Part shown: one piece after another, positions 6,980 to 14,303 of the stretch
Layout of the letters: every line of letters begins with the position of its first letter
Numbering within the stretch: position 1 is the first letter of the stretch
DNA from: CBIFVZ01 sp966185765
GTDB taxonomy: Bacteria > Pseudomonadota > Gammaproteobacteria > Enterobacterales > Enterobacteriaceae
DNA length: 16,056 nt
NCBI GenBank assembly: GCA_966185765.1
Contig: CBIFVZ010000080.1
Span: 1 to 16,056 of the forward strand
Direction of reading: 5' to 3'
Notes under the pieces: model-generated
Seen by the model: only the letters and a program-made list of their open reading frames with translations
The model's database searches: none
What the model was told of the DNA's origin: nothing
Program-made: the position numbers and the translations under genes

Positions 6980-7862
6980 ACAGCTTTGGGATTTCGCGCA
7001 GGCACCAGGATTTGGCTTCGCCCATGCTGTCACGACGCCATGCCATGATGATGTCAATTTCTGAGGTGGATTCCGGGCTGACCACACGCAGGCGGCCTTC
7101 GGCGATATCGCGCTCCACCATCGGGTACGGCATGGTGGCAACGCCAAGACCCGCCAGCAGCGCCTGGCGCTTGTCTTCCATACTGCTTACCGTCATACGC
7201 GGCTGCTTGTCGAGCAACTGCACCGTGAGCACCGGACGCTCACGCGCGGTATCCGCCACCGCCACGCCGCGGTATTTGACCCTCGTCACTTCAGACAACG
7301 GCTCCGGCTCCTGATGAATAGGATGATCAGGGGCCGCCACATACACGCTCATCATCTTATACAATTTGCGTGAGTTGATTTCCGTTGAGGAGCGAAAGTG
7401 CAGATCCGGGGCAATCACGATATCGGCTTTGCCCTGTTCCAGGCGCTCCCAGGCACCGGCCAGCACTTCGGTAAGAATGGAAAGCTGAGTATCAGCTTTG
7501 GCGGCCAGTCGTTCGATGAGGGGATAAAACGCCGTGGTGGGTACCAGCGCCTCGGTAACGATAGTGAGATGAGTTTCCCAGCCGCGCGCCAGCGCTTCAG
7601 CGTCGGTTGTCAGTTTGTCGGCGGCTTCCAGCAATACGCGGCCGCGCTCCAGCAGCATGCGCCCCACGTTGGTGAATTTCGTACGATGGCCTGAGCGGTC
7701 AAACAGGACCACGTCCAGCTCTTCCTCAAGCTTTTGCATGGTATAGCTGAGTGCTGAAGGCACGCGCCCCAGCTCATCCGCCGCTGCCGCGAAACTGCCG
7801 CGCCGGTCAATTGCATCCATGACGCGTAACGCTTCCAGCGTCAATGCCCTTTCTTTCGCCAT
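6966..7862 (-). CDS. yhaJ: LysR-family transcriptional regulator YhaJ
   Basis: 298 aa, same length as E. coli YhaJ. The N-terminal winged helix-turn-helix spans about residues 7-65, with the LysR signature GSFAAAADELGRVPSALSY. The linker helix is at about 66-90, and the effector-binding domain at about 92-290 contains VTEALVPTTAFYPL and LLAGLGVATMPYP. In E. coli it directly activates yqjF in response to hydroxylated aromatic products of dinitrotoluene breakdown. It is divergent from yhaK with 105 bp between the starts, which include a LysR-type box whose near edge is only 10 bp from the yhaJ start codon, a layout consistent with autorepression. The gene overlaps convergent yhaH by 14 bp. Confidence 0.96.
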   Translation of the reverse strand: MAKERALTLEALRVMDAIDRRGSFAAAADELGRVPSALSYTMQKLEEELDVVLFDRSGHRTKFTNVGRMLLERGRVLLEAADKLTTDAEALARGWETHLTIVTEALVPTTAFYPLIERLAAKADTQLSILTEVLAGAWERLEQGKADIVIAPDLHFRSSTEINSRKLYKMMSVYVAAPDHPIHQEPEPLSEVTRVKYRGVAVADTARERPVLTVQLLDKQPRMTVSSMEDKRQALLAGLGVATMPYPMVERDIAEGRLRVVSPESTSEIDIIMAWRRDSMGEAKSWCLREIPKLFNGR

Positions 7863-7872
7863 TCCGCTCTCA

Positions 7873-7887
7873 TTCAGTAATTTTGAA
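7873..7887. promoter_or_regulatory. LysR-type box between yhaJ and yhaK, probable YhaJ operator
   Basis: TTCA-N7-TGAA, read as TTCAGTAATTTTGAA. Its reverse complement matches the yqjF box (4863-4877) at 14 of 15 positions. Its centre is about 65 bp before the predicted yhaK start (near 7945) and 18 bp upstream of the yhaJ start codon, so one dimer could activate yhaK and limit yhaJ. Confidence 0.72.
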
Positions 7888-7908
7888 TATACTGAGCAGA
7901 TTAACTGG

Positions 7909-7938
7909 CTAACAATGCGCCGTCCAGTTACTTACCAT
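7909..7938 (+). promoter_or_regulatory. predicted yhaK promoter
   Basis: CTAACA (-35, 7909-7914), 18-bp spacer and TACCAT (-10, 7933-7938). GCAG at 7896-7899 and GCTAACAAT at 7908-7916 sit at the same offsets (23 and 35) from the LysR-type box as their counterparts before yqjF. Predicted start is near 7945, leaving a leader of about 23 nt with the GAGGTAAGG ribosome-binding region. Confidence 0.62.
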
Positions 7939-7947
7939 TGAGTAAGT
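7930..7947. repeat. 18-bp inverted repeat over the yhaK -10 and start region
   Basis: ACTTAC, CATTGA and GTAAGT form perfect 6-bp arms around a 6-bp centre. It overlaps the predicted -10 and transcription start of yhaK and has no counterpart before yqjF. It could be an additional operator specific to yhaK, or chance. Confidence 0.4.
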
Positions 7948-7967
7948 GTAAAAAGAGGTAAGGTCAC

Positions 7968-8669
7968 ATGATTACGCCAAGAACAGCCGAACAGTGCGGG
8001 AAAGCCGACTATGGCTGGCTCCAGGCCCGCTATACGTTTTCCTTTGGTCACTACTTCGACCCTACGCTGCTGGGTTACGCCTCGCTGCGAGTGCTTAACC
8101 AGGAAGTCCTGGCACCAGGTGCTGCGTTCCAGCCTCGCACTTATCCCAAAGTGGATATGCTTAATCTCATCCTTGACGGCGAAGCCGAGTACCGCGACAG
8201 CGAAGGTAACCACGTGCAGACAAAAGCAGGCGAGGTGTTACTGCTCGCCACCCAGCCGGGCGTGAGCTACAGCGAGCACAATCTGAGCAAAACGCAGCCG
8301 CTGACGCGCATGCAACTGTGGCTGGATGCCTGCCCGGAGCGTGAAAACGCACTGGTGCAAAAATTTTCACTGGGCGATAACCAGCGCCAGCTGATTGCCT
8401 CACCGGACGGCGCGCAAGGCAGCCTGGTCCTGCGCCAGCAGGTGTGGGTTCATCACGTGATGCTCAAAGAAGGCGAGCGCCTGGACTTCCATCTACATGG
8501 CCCGCGCGCCTATTTGCAGTCTATTCATGGCCGCGTTCACGCCAGGACCGCAGCCGAAGAAAAAGCCGCGCTGACCTGCGGCGACGGCGCATTTATCCGC
8601 GATGAATCCACCCTGACGCTGGTGGCCGACAGCCCGCTACGCGCGCTGCTGATTGATTTGCCGGTGTGA
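7968..8669 (+). CDS. yhaK: YhaK, pirin-like bicupin protein
   Basis: 233 aa, same length as E. coli YhaK, a cytosolic bicupin of the pirin family whose crystal structure was described as lacking the usual bound metal and as sensitive to oxidation. The N-terminal cupin (about 15-120) has SFGHYFDP and PHTY-equivalent PRTYPKVD; the C-terminal cupin (about 140-230) has LHGPRAYLQSIHG. Cysteines are present at 10, 122 and 204, candidates for redox sensing. Pirin relatives include a quercetinase activity, but no reaction is proven here. The start at 7968 follows GAGGTAAGG (7955-7963). It is transcribed away from yhaJ and is the last gene of the quinone-linked cluster. Confidence 0.94.
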   Translation: MITPRTAEQCGKADYGWLQARYTFSFGHYFDPTLLGYASLRVLNQEVLAPGAAFQPRTYPKVDMLNLILDGEAEYRDSEGNHVQTKAGEVLLLATQPGVSYSEHNLSKTQPLTRMQLWLDACPERENALVQKFSLGDNQRQLIASPDGAQGSLVLRQQVWVHHVMLKEGERLDFHLHGPRAYLQSIHGRVHARTAAEEKAALTCGDGAFIRDESTLTLVADSPLRALLIDLPV

Positions 8670-8678
8670 CACGCCCTG

Positions 8679-8707
8679 AGCGCTGGCTGCCCGGCTGGCG
8701 CTTTTTT
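8679..8707 (+). terminator. rho-independent terminator of yhaK
   Basis: A 24-nt hairpin (8679-8702) with a 10-bp stem including three G-U pairs and a GCCC loop, followed by a T run to 8707. It starts 9 bp after the yhaK stop. Confidence 0.82.
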
Positions 8708-8710
8708 CTT

Positions 8711-9132
8711 GCGCAGGCTTTGCTTCTGTGTGAGTGCGCGCCCCTGTTTTCCCGGGATTCTGGTTATCTCCAAAAACAGTACGATAACCGCAGCAAAAAC
8801 TTGCCGCTGGCAGTCCTTTGTCAGAAACGGGCTTGTAAAAAAGCCATGAGATTTCCCGGATTAATATCAACATCACAATAAAAAAGGACTTTTGGTTCTC
8901 TGAAGTTAAAGAGTTTTTACTTATGTCATCCTTCAGCAACCTGGTGAGTGTTATGATCGCAGTCAGACCATTCGGCTGAAAGCTTTCCAGATAATTCTAT
9001 TATTTAACACTGCATTGAGATTATCCGCAGCACTTGTGCCGCTAAAAGCATTAACGTCAAACGACCATGATTTTGACTCTTTAGATAGCCTGCTTTTCAG
9101 CCATACAATATGACTCTGAATATGGAAGACGG
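8711..9132. other. non-coding stretch between yhaK and hsdR
   Basis: About 420 bp without a credible gene; the short open frames lack ribosome-binding sites and family features. It becomes AT-rich after about 8840. Visible structure: a 7-bp inverted repeat GGTTATC (8762-8768) / GATAACC (8783-8789), a small GGCTT/AAGCC hairpin (8830-8845), and two TGACTCT copies (9074-9080 and 9111-9117) that bracket the candidate hsdR promoter. It marks the transition from the conserved yha block to the restriction locus, so one edge of the acquired or exchanged segment may lie here. Confidence 0.6.
9080..9109 (+). promoter_or_regulatory. candidate hsdR promoter
   Basis: TTTAGA (-35, 9080-9085), 18-bp spacer, TACAAT (-10, 9104-9109), predicted start near 9116, giving a leader of under 20 nt before hsdR. 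The -10 is good (five of six) and the -35 moderate (four of six). Position just upstream of hsdR is the other support. Confidence 0.45.
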
Positions 9133-12100
9133 ATGAAAGTATCTAATTTTGCGTTTCTAAAAGGCGTGAACGACTTTACTTATACCATTGCCTGCGCAGC
9201 GGAAAATAACTATCCCGACGACCCCAATACCACATTGATTAAAATGCGCATGTTTGGCGAAGCCACGGCTAAACATCTGGGCGTGTTACTGGATATTCCC
9301 GCCTGCGAAAACCAGCACGACCTGCTGCGTGAGCTGGGTAAAATCGCCTTCGTTGATGACAGCATTCTTAACGTTTTCCATAAACTGCGCCGTATCGGTA
9401 ACCTGGCCGTTCACGAATACTATAACAGTCTGGATGATGCCCAGATGTGCCTGCGGCTCGGGTTTCGCCTGGGTGTGTGGTACTACCGGCTGGTGACCCG
9501 GGATTACGACTTCCCGGCTCCGGCTTTTGTGCTGCCTGAGCACGCTGAAGATAACTATCTGGCGCAGGTGCAAAGTCTTAAACAGCAGCTTGAGCAGCAG
9601 GCACAGGAAAAAGCACACAGCCAGGCGGAACTGGCATCTCAACAGCAAAAACTCATTGCCCTTAACGGCTACATTGCAGTACTTGAAGGCAAACAACAGG
9701 AAACCGACGCGCAAACCCGCGCCCGCATTGCCGCGCTGGAAGCACAGCTCGCGGCACAACACGCTGAATTAGCGAAGCAGACCGAGCAGGAGCGCAAGGC
9801 TTACCATAAAGAAATTACCGACCAGGCTATTCGACGCACGCTTAATCTTAGCGAAGAAGAAAGCCGCTTCCTGATTGATGCCCAACTGCGCAAAGCAGGC
9901 TGGCAGGCAGACAGCAAAACGCTGCGCTTTGCCAAAGGTGCGCGCCCGCAGGCCGGGGTTAACAAGGCGATTGCCGAATGGCCAACGGGTAAGGATGAAA
10001 CGGGCAAACAAGGGTTTGCGGATTATGTACTGTTTGTTGGCCTTAAGCCCATCGCCGTTGTTGAAGCAAAACGCAAGAATACCGATGTCTCCAGTAAGCT
10101 CACCGAGTCGTATCGCTACAGTAAATATTTTGATAACGCATTTTTGCGCGACACGCTGCTGGAACACTACCCCCCCGACGAGGTACATGAGGCCGTACCG
10201 GTCTATGAAATCAGCTGGCAGGACACCAGCGGCGAGCAACGTTTTAAAATCCCCTTCTGCTACTCCACTAACGGGCGTGAATACCGCGCGGCGATGAAGA
10301 CCAAAAGCGGCATCTGGTATCGCGATGTCCGCCACACCACCAACATGCCAAAGGCGCTGCCAGAATGGCACCGCCCGGAAGAACTGCTCGTCATGCTGGG
10401 TTGCGACCCTCAGCGGCAAAACCAATGGTTTACCAATAACCCCAGCATGAGCGAACTGGGCCTGCGTTATTATCAGGAAGATGCGGTACATGCGGTAGAA
10501 AAGGCCATCATTAATGGTCAGCAAGCCATTCTGCTCGCGATGGCAACCGGTACGGGGAAAACCCGTACTGCTATTGCGCTGATGTTCCGCCTTATCCAGT
10601 CACAGCGTTTCAGGCGCGTGCTATTCCTGGTTGACCGTCGCTCGCTCGGCGAGCAGGCGCTGGGGTCGTTTGAAGACACGAGAATTAATGGCGACACCTT
10701 TAACAGCATTTTTGATATTAAAGGGCTGACGGATAAATTCCCGGAAGACAGCACCAAAATTCATGTAGCCACCGTGCAGTCGCTGGTAAAACGGACCCTG
10801 CAATCAGATGAAGCGATGCCCGTTGCCCGTTACGACTGTATCGTCGTGGATGAAGCGCACCGTGGCTACATTCTCGATAAAGAGCAGACGGAAGGCGAAA
10901 TGCAGTTTCGCAGCCAGCTGGATTATATTTCTGCCTATCGACGCATTCTCGATCATTTTGACGCGGTAAAGATTGCGCTCACAGCAACCCCCGCGCAGCA
11001 TACCGTGAACATCTTTGGCGAGCCGGTTTATCGTTACACCTATCGCACGGCGGTGATCGACGGTTACTTAATCGATCAGGACCCGCCGATTCAGATAACC
11101 ACCCGTAACGCGCAGGATGGCGTATACCTCTCCCGGGGTGAGCAGGTTGAGCGCATTAGTGCGCAGGGTGAAGTCATTAACGATACCCTGGCAGACGATC
11201 AGGATTTTGAGGTGGCTGACTTTAACCGCCGCCTGGTGATCCCGGCGTTTAACCGCGCGGTATGCAGTGAGCTTACCCGCTATCTTGATCCCACCGGGCC
11301 GCAAAAAACGCTGGTGTTCTGTGTCACCAACGCCCATGCCGATATGGTGGTTGAAGAGTTGCGAACGGCGTTCAAGCAGAAATATCCGCAGCTGGAGCAC
11401 GACGCCATTATCAAGATAACTGGCGATGCCGATAAAGACGCGAAGAAAGTGCAAAGCATGATCGTGCGATTTAACAAAGAGCGGCTGCCTAATATCGTGG
11501 TCACGGTGGACCTGCTGACCACCGGTGTGGATATCCCACCCATCTGTAATATTGTTTTTCTGCGTAAAGTGAAAAGCCGCGTTCTCTATGAACAGATGAA
11601 GGGACGTGCCACCCGCCTGTGCCCGGAGGTCGGTAAAACCAGCTTTAAAATTTTCGACTGCGTTGATCTCTACCACACGCTGGAAAGCGTCGACACCATG
11701 CGCCCGGTAGTGGTTCGCCCCCAGGTTGAGTTGCAAACGCTGGTGAACGAAATTACCGACTCAGAGACGTATAAAACCATTGAAGCAGATGGCCGCAGTT
11801 TTGCCGAGCACAGCCATGAGCAACTGGTAGCGAAGCTGCAGCGCATTATCGGTCAGGCCACCTTTAACCGTGACCGCAGTGAAGCGGTGGATAAGCAGGT
11901 ACGCCGTCTGGACGAACTGTGCCAGAACGCAGCAGGGGTGAGCTTTAACGGCCTTGCCTCGCGCCTGCGCGAGAAAGGGTCGCACTGGAGCGCGGAGATT
12001 TTTAATAAAATCCCCAGCCTTATCGCCCGTCTGGAAAGACTCAAGACCGAAATTAACGCCCTGCGTGAGGCGCCCATCTTCCTTGATATTGACGATGAGG

Positions 12101-12642
12101 TGGTGAGCGTTAAACCTCTGTACGGCGAGTACGACACGCCGCAGGACTTTCTGGAAGCATTTGACGCACTGGTGAAGCGCTCCCCGAACGCGCAGCCTGC
12201 GCTACAGGCGGTGATCAACCGCCCACGTGACCTCACCCGTAAAGGGCTGGTCGAGCTACAGGAATGGTTTGACCGCCGCAATTTTGAAGAGTCCTCTTTG
12301 CGCAAAGCGTGGAAAGAGACGCGTAACGAGGATATCGCCGCCCGACTGATTGGCCACATCCGCCGGGCAGCGGTGGGCAATGCGCTTAAATCGTTCGATG
12401 AGCGTGTTGAACATGCGCTGGAACGTATTAAGGGCGAGAACGACTGGAGCCAGGAGCAGCTCACCTGGCTTGACCGTTTAGCGCAGGCGCTAAAAGAGAA
12501 AGTGGTGCTCGATGATGACGTATTCAGAACCGGCAATTTTCACCGCCGTGGCGGTAAGCCCATGTTACAGCGTACCTTTGACAATAACCTCGACAGCGTG
12601 CTGGATAAGTTCAGCGATTACATCTGGGACGAGCTGGGCTGA
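9133..12642 (+). CDS. hsdR: type I restriction enzyme HsdR subunit, EcoKI family (type IA)
   Basis: 1169 aa. Motor and endonuclease subunit of the R2M2S1 complex, which translocates DNA using ATP and cuts unmethylated DNA at a distance. Domains in order: an N-terminal DUF4145-type helical region (about 5-125), a glutamine-rich coiled coil (about 142-228), the HsdR nuclease domain with Asp297 and E311-A312-K313, Walker A ATGTGKT (471-477), DEAH (573-576), LTATPA motif III near 617, and motif VI GRATR near 824, then the C-terminal HsdM-contacting helical region. The nuclease residues lie one position from those I recall for EcoKI, and the whole protein reads as a close EcoKI relative. GGAAG at 9124-9128 precedes the ATG. 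The frame is intact, so restriction should be functional. It is followed by a hairpin and hsdM. Confidence 0.97.
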   Translation: MKVSNFAFLKGVNDFTYTIACAAENNYPDDPNTTLIKMRMFGEATAKHLGVLLDIPACENQHDLLRELGKIAFVDDSILNVFHKLRRIGNLAVHEYYNSLDDAQMCLRLGFRLGVWYYRLVTRDYDFPAPAFVLPEHAEDNYLAQVQSLKQQLEQQAQEKAHSQAELASQQQKLIALNGYIAVLEGKQQETDAQTRARIAALEAQLAAQHAELAKQTEQERKAYHKEITDQAIRRTLNLSEEESRFLIDAQLRKAGWQADSKTLRFAKGARPQAGVNKAIAEWPTGKDETGKQGFADYVLFVGLKPIAVVEAKRKNTDVSSKLTESYRYSKYFDNAFLRDTLLEHYPPDEVHEAVPVYEISWQDTSGEQRFKIPFCYSTNGREYRAAMKTKSGIWYRDVRHTTNMPKALPEWHRPEELLVMLGCDPQRQNQWFTNNPSMSELGLRYYQEDAVHAVEKAIINGQQAILLAMATGTGKTRTAIALMFRLIQSQRFRRVLFLVDRRSLGEQALGSFEDTRINGDTFNSIFDIKGLTDKFPEDSTKIHVATVQSLVKRTLQSDEAMPVARYDCIVVDEAHRGYILDKEQTEGEMQFRSQLDYISAYRRILDHFDAVKIALTATPAQHTVNIFGEPVYRYTYRTAVIDGYLIDQDPPIQITTRNAQDGVYLSRGEQVERISAQGEVINDTLADDQDFEVADFNRRLVIPAFNRAVCSELTRYLDPTGPQKTLVFCVTNAHADMVVEELRTAFKQKYPQLEHDAIIKITGDADKDAKKVQSMIVRFNKERLPNIVVTVDLLTTGVDIPPICNIVFLRKVKSRVLYEQMKGRATRLCPEVGKTSFKIFDCVDLYHTLESVDTMRPVVVRPQVELQTLVNEITDSETYKTIEADGRSFAEHSHEQLVAKLQRIIGQATFNRDRSEAVDKQVRRLDELCQNAAGVSFNGLASRLREKGSHWSAEIFNKIPSLIARLERLKTEINALREAPIFLDIDDEVVSVKPLYGEYDTPQDFLEAFDALVKRSPNAQPALQAVINRPRDLTRKGLVELQEWFDRRNFEESSLRKAWKETRNEDIAARLIGHIRRAAVGNALKSFDERVEHALERIKGENDWSQEQLTWLDRLAQALKEKVVLDDDVFRTGNFHRRGGKPMLQRTFDNNLDSVLDKFSDYIWDELG

Positions 12643-12673
12643 CACGGTATCATTCCCGGCAATATCGTCTTTC

Positions 12674-12699
12674 GCGGCCCTGATGAGGGCCGCTGTTTT
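12674..12699 (+). terminator. terminator-like hairpin between hsdR and hsdM
   Basis: GCGGCCCT, loop GATG and AGGGCCGC form a perfect 8-bp stem (12674-12693) followed by TGTTTT. It ends 14 bp before the hsdM start, so it would limit readthrough from hsdR and leave hsdM with little leader of its own. In the EcoKI family hsdMS has its own promoter, which must then lie inside the end of hsdR or just before this hairpin. Confidence 0.6.
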
Positions 12700-12713
12700 A
12701 CATGGGATCTTTT

Positions 12714-14303
12714 ATGAACAATAACGATCTGGTCGCGAAGCTGTGGAAACTGTGCGACAACCTGCGCGACGACGGCGTCTCCTATCAAAACTACGTTAAC
12801 GAACTCGCCTCGCTGCTGTTTTTGAAGATGTGCAAAGAGACCGGCCAGGAAGCGGATTACCTGCCGGAAGGCTACCGCTGGGATGACCTGAAAGCGCGCA
12901 TTGGTCAGGAACAGCTCCAGTTCTACCGTAACCTGCTGGTGCACCTGGGCGCTGACGACAAAAAGCTGGTACAGGCGGTATTCCAGAATGTGAATACCAC
13001 CATTACCCAGCCCAAACAGCTGACCGAACTGGTGAGCAATATGGACTCTCTGGACTGGTACAACGGCAGCAAGGGCAAATCCCGCGACGACTTCGGTGAT
13101 ATGTACGAAGGGCTGCTTCAGAAAAATGCCAACGAGACCAAATCCGGCGCTGGTCAGTACTTCACCCCGCGCCCGCTGATTAAAACCATCATCCATCTGC
13201 TAAAACCGCAGCCGCGTGAAATTGTGCAGGACCCGGCAGCCGGTACGGCGGGCTTCCTGATTGAAGCGGATCGCTACGTTAAATCACAGACTAACGATCT
13301 GGATGACCTTGACGGTGACACCCAGGAGTTCCAGATCCATCGTGCGTTTGTTGGTCTGGAGCTGGTGCCTGGCACCCGCCGCCTGGCGCTGATGAACTGC
13401 CTGCTGCACGATATTGAAGGCAACCTCGACCACGGCGGCGCTATCCGCCTGGGCAACACGCTGGGCAGCGATGGTGAAACACTGCCAATGGCGCACGTGG
13501 TTGCCACCAATCCCCCGTTTGGCAGCGCTGCGGGCACCAACATTACCCGCACCTTCGTGCACCCGACCAGCAATAAACAGCTGTGCTTTATGCAGCACAT
13601 TATCGACACCCTGCACCCTGGCGGTCGCGCCGCAGTAGTGGTGCCGGATAACGTGCTGTTTGAAGGCGGCAAGGGCACCGATATCCGCCGCGATCTGATG
13701 GACAAGTGCCATCTGCACACCATTCTGCGTCTGCCAACCGGCATTTTTTACGCCCAGGGCGTGAAGACCAACGTGCTGTTCTTCACCAAAGGCACGGTGG
13801 CGAACCCAAATCAGGACAAAGACTGTACGGATGATGTGTGGGTGTATGACCTGCGCACCAATATGCCGAGCTTTGGCAAGCGCACGCCGTTTAGCGAAGA
13901 GCACTTGCAGCCGTTTGAGCGCGTGTATGGTGAAGACCCGCACGGCTTAAGCCCGCGTAAAGAGGGTGAATGGAGCTTTAACGCCGAGGAGACGGAAGTT
14001 GCCGACAGCGAAGAGAATAAAAACACCGACCAGCACCAGGCCACCAGCCGCTGGCGCATGTTCAGCCGCGAGTGGATCCGCACAGCGAAGTCGGATTCGC
14101 TGGATATCTCCTGGCTGAAGGACAAAGACAGCATTGATGCCGACAGCCTGCCGGAGCCAGATGTGCTGGCGGCAGAGGCGATGAGCGAACTGGTACAGGC
14201 GTTGGGCGAACTGGATGCGCTGATGCGCGAACTGGGCGCGGGCGATGAAGCTGATGCGCAGCGCCAGTTGCTGAATGCAGCGTTTGGCGAGGTGAAGGCA
14301 TGA
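12714..14303 (+). CDS. hsdM: type I DNA methyltransferase HsdM subunit (N6-adenine)
   Basis: 529 aa, the length of EcoKI HsdM. Two copies with one HsdS form the M2S1 methyltransferase, which transfers methyl from S-adenosylmethionine to adenine N6 on hemimethylated or unmodified target sites. The N-terminal helical domain (about 1-140) is followed by the catalytic domain with YFTPRPLI, the S-adenosylmethionine motif DPAAGTAG (173-180) and the catalytic NPPF at 266-269. Both sit at EcoKI numbering as I recall it. The start at 12714 (MNNND) is preferred over ATG at 12702 because of family alignment and the GGGATC at 12704-12709 that can serve as a modest ribosome-binding site. Its stop overlaps the hsdS start by 4 bp (ATGA), indicating translational coupling. 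Confidence 0.97.
   Translation: MNNNDLVAKLWKLCDNLRDDGVSYQNYVNELASLLFLKMCKETGQEADYLPEGYRWDDLKARIGQEQLQFYRNLLVHLGADDKKLVQAVFQNVNTTITQPKQLTELVSNMDSLDWYNGSKGKSRDDFGDMYEGLLQKNANETKSGAGQYFTPRPLIKTIIHLLKPQPREIVQDPAAGTAGFLIEADRYVKSQTNDLDDLDGDTQEFQIHRAFVGLELVPGTRRLALMNCLLHDIEGNLDHGGAIRLGNTLGSDGETLPMAHVVATNPPFGSAAGTNITRTFVHPTSNKQLCFMQHIIDTLHPGGRAAVVVPDNVLFEGGKGTDIRRDLMDKCHLHTILRLPTGIFYAQGVKTNVLFFTKGTVANPNQDKDCTDDVWVYDLRTNMPSFGKRTPFSEEHLQPFERVYGEDPHGLSPRKEGEWSFNAEETEVADSEENKNTDQHQATSRWRMFSREWIRTAKSDSLDISWLKDKDSIDADSLPEPDVLAAEAMSELVQALGELDALMRELGAGDEADAQRQLLNAAFGEVKA

Noticed and set aside
8666..8881. 71-codon open frame after yhaK
   Set aside because: Overlaps the yhaK stop and runs through its terminator; no ribosome-binding site or recognisable sequence.
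9769..10524. 251-codon open frame on the minus strand inside hsdR
   Set aside because: Antisense shadow of a strongly conserved gene; no family features or ribosome-binding site. The same applies to long minus-strand frames at 5734-6456, 11068-11736, 11853-12536 and 13284-13943.
12578..12606. Perfect TTGACA near the hsdR 3' end as a possible hsdM promoter
   Set aside because: No acceptable -10 at 16-19 bp spacing (CTGGAT or TGGATA only).
12702..12713. ATG at 12702 as the hsdM start
   Set aside because: It adds MGSF before the family start MNNND and would leave the terminator-like hairpin covering its initiation region.
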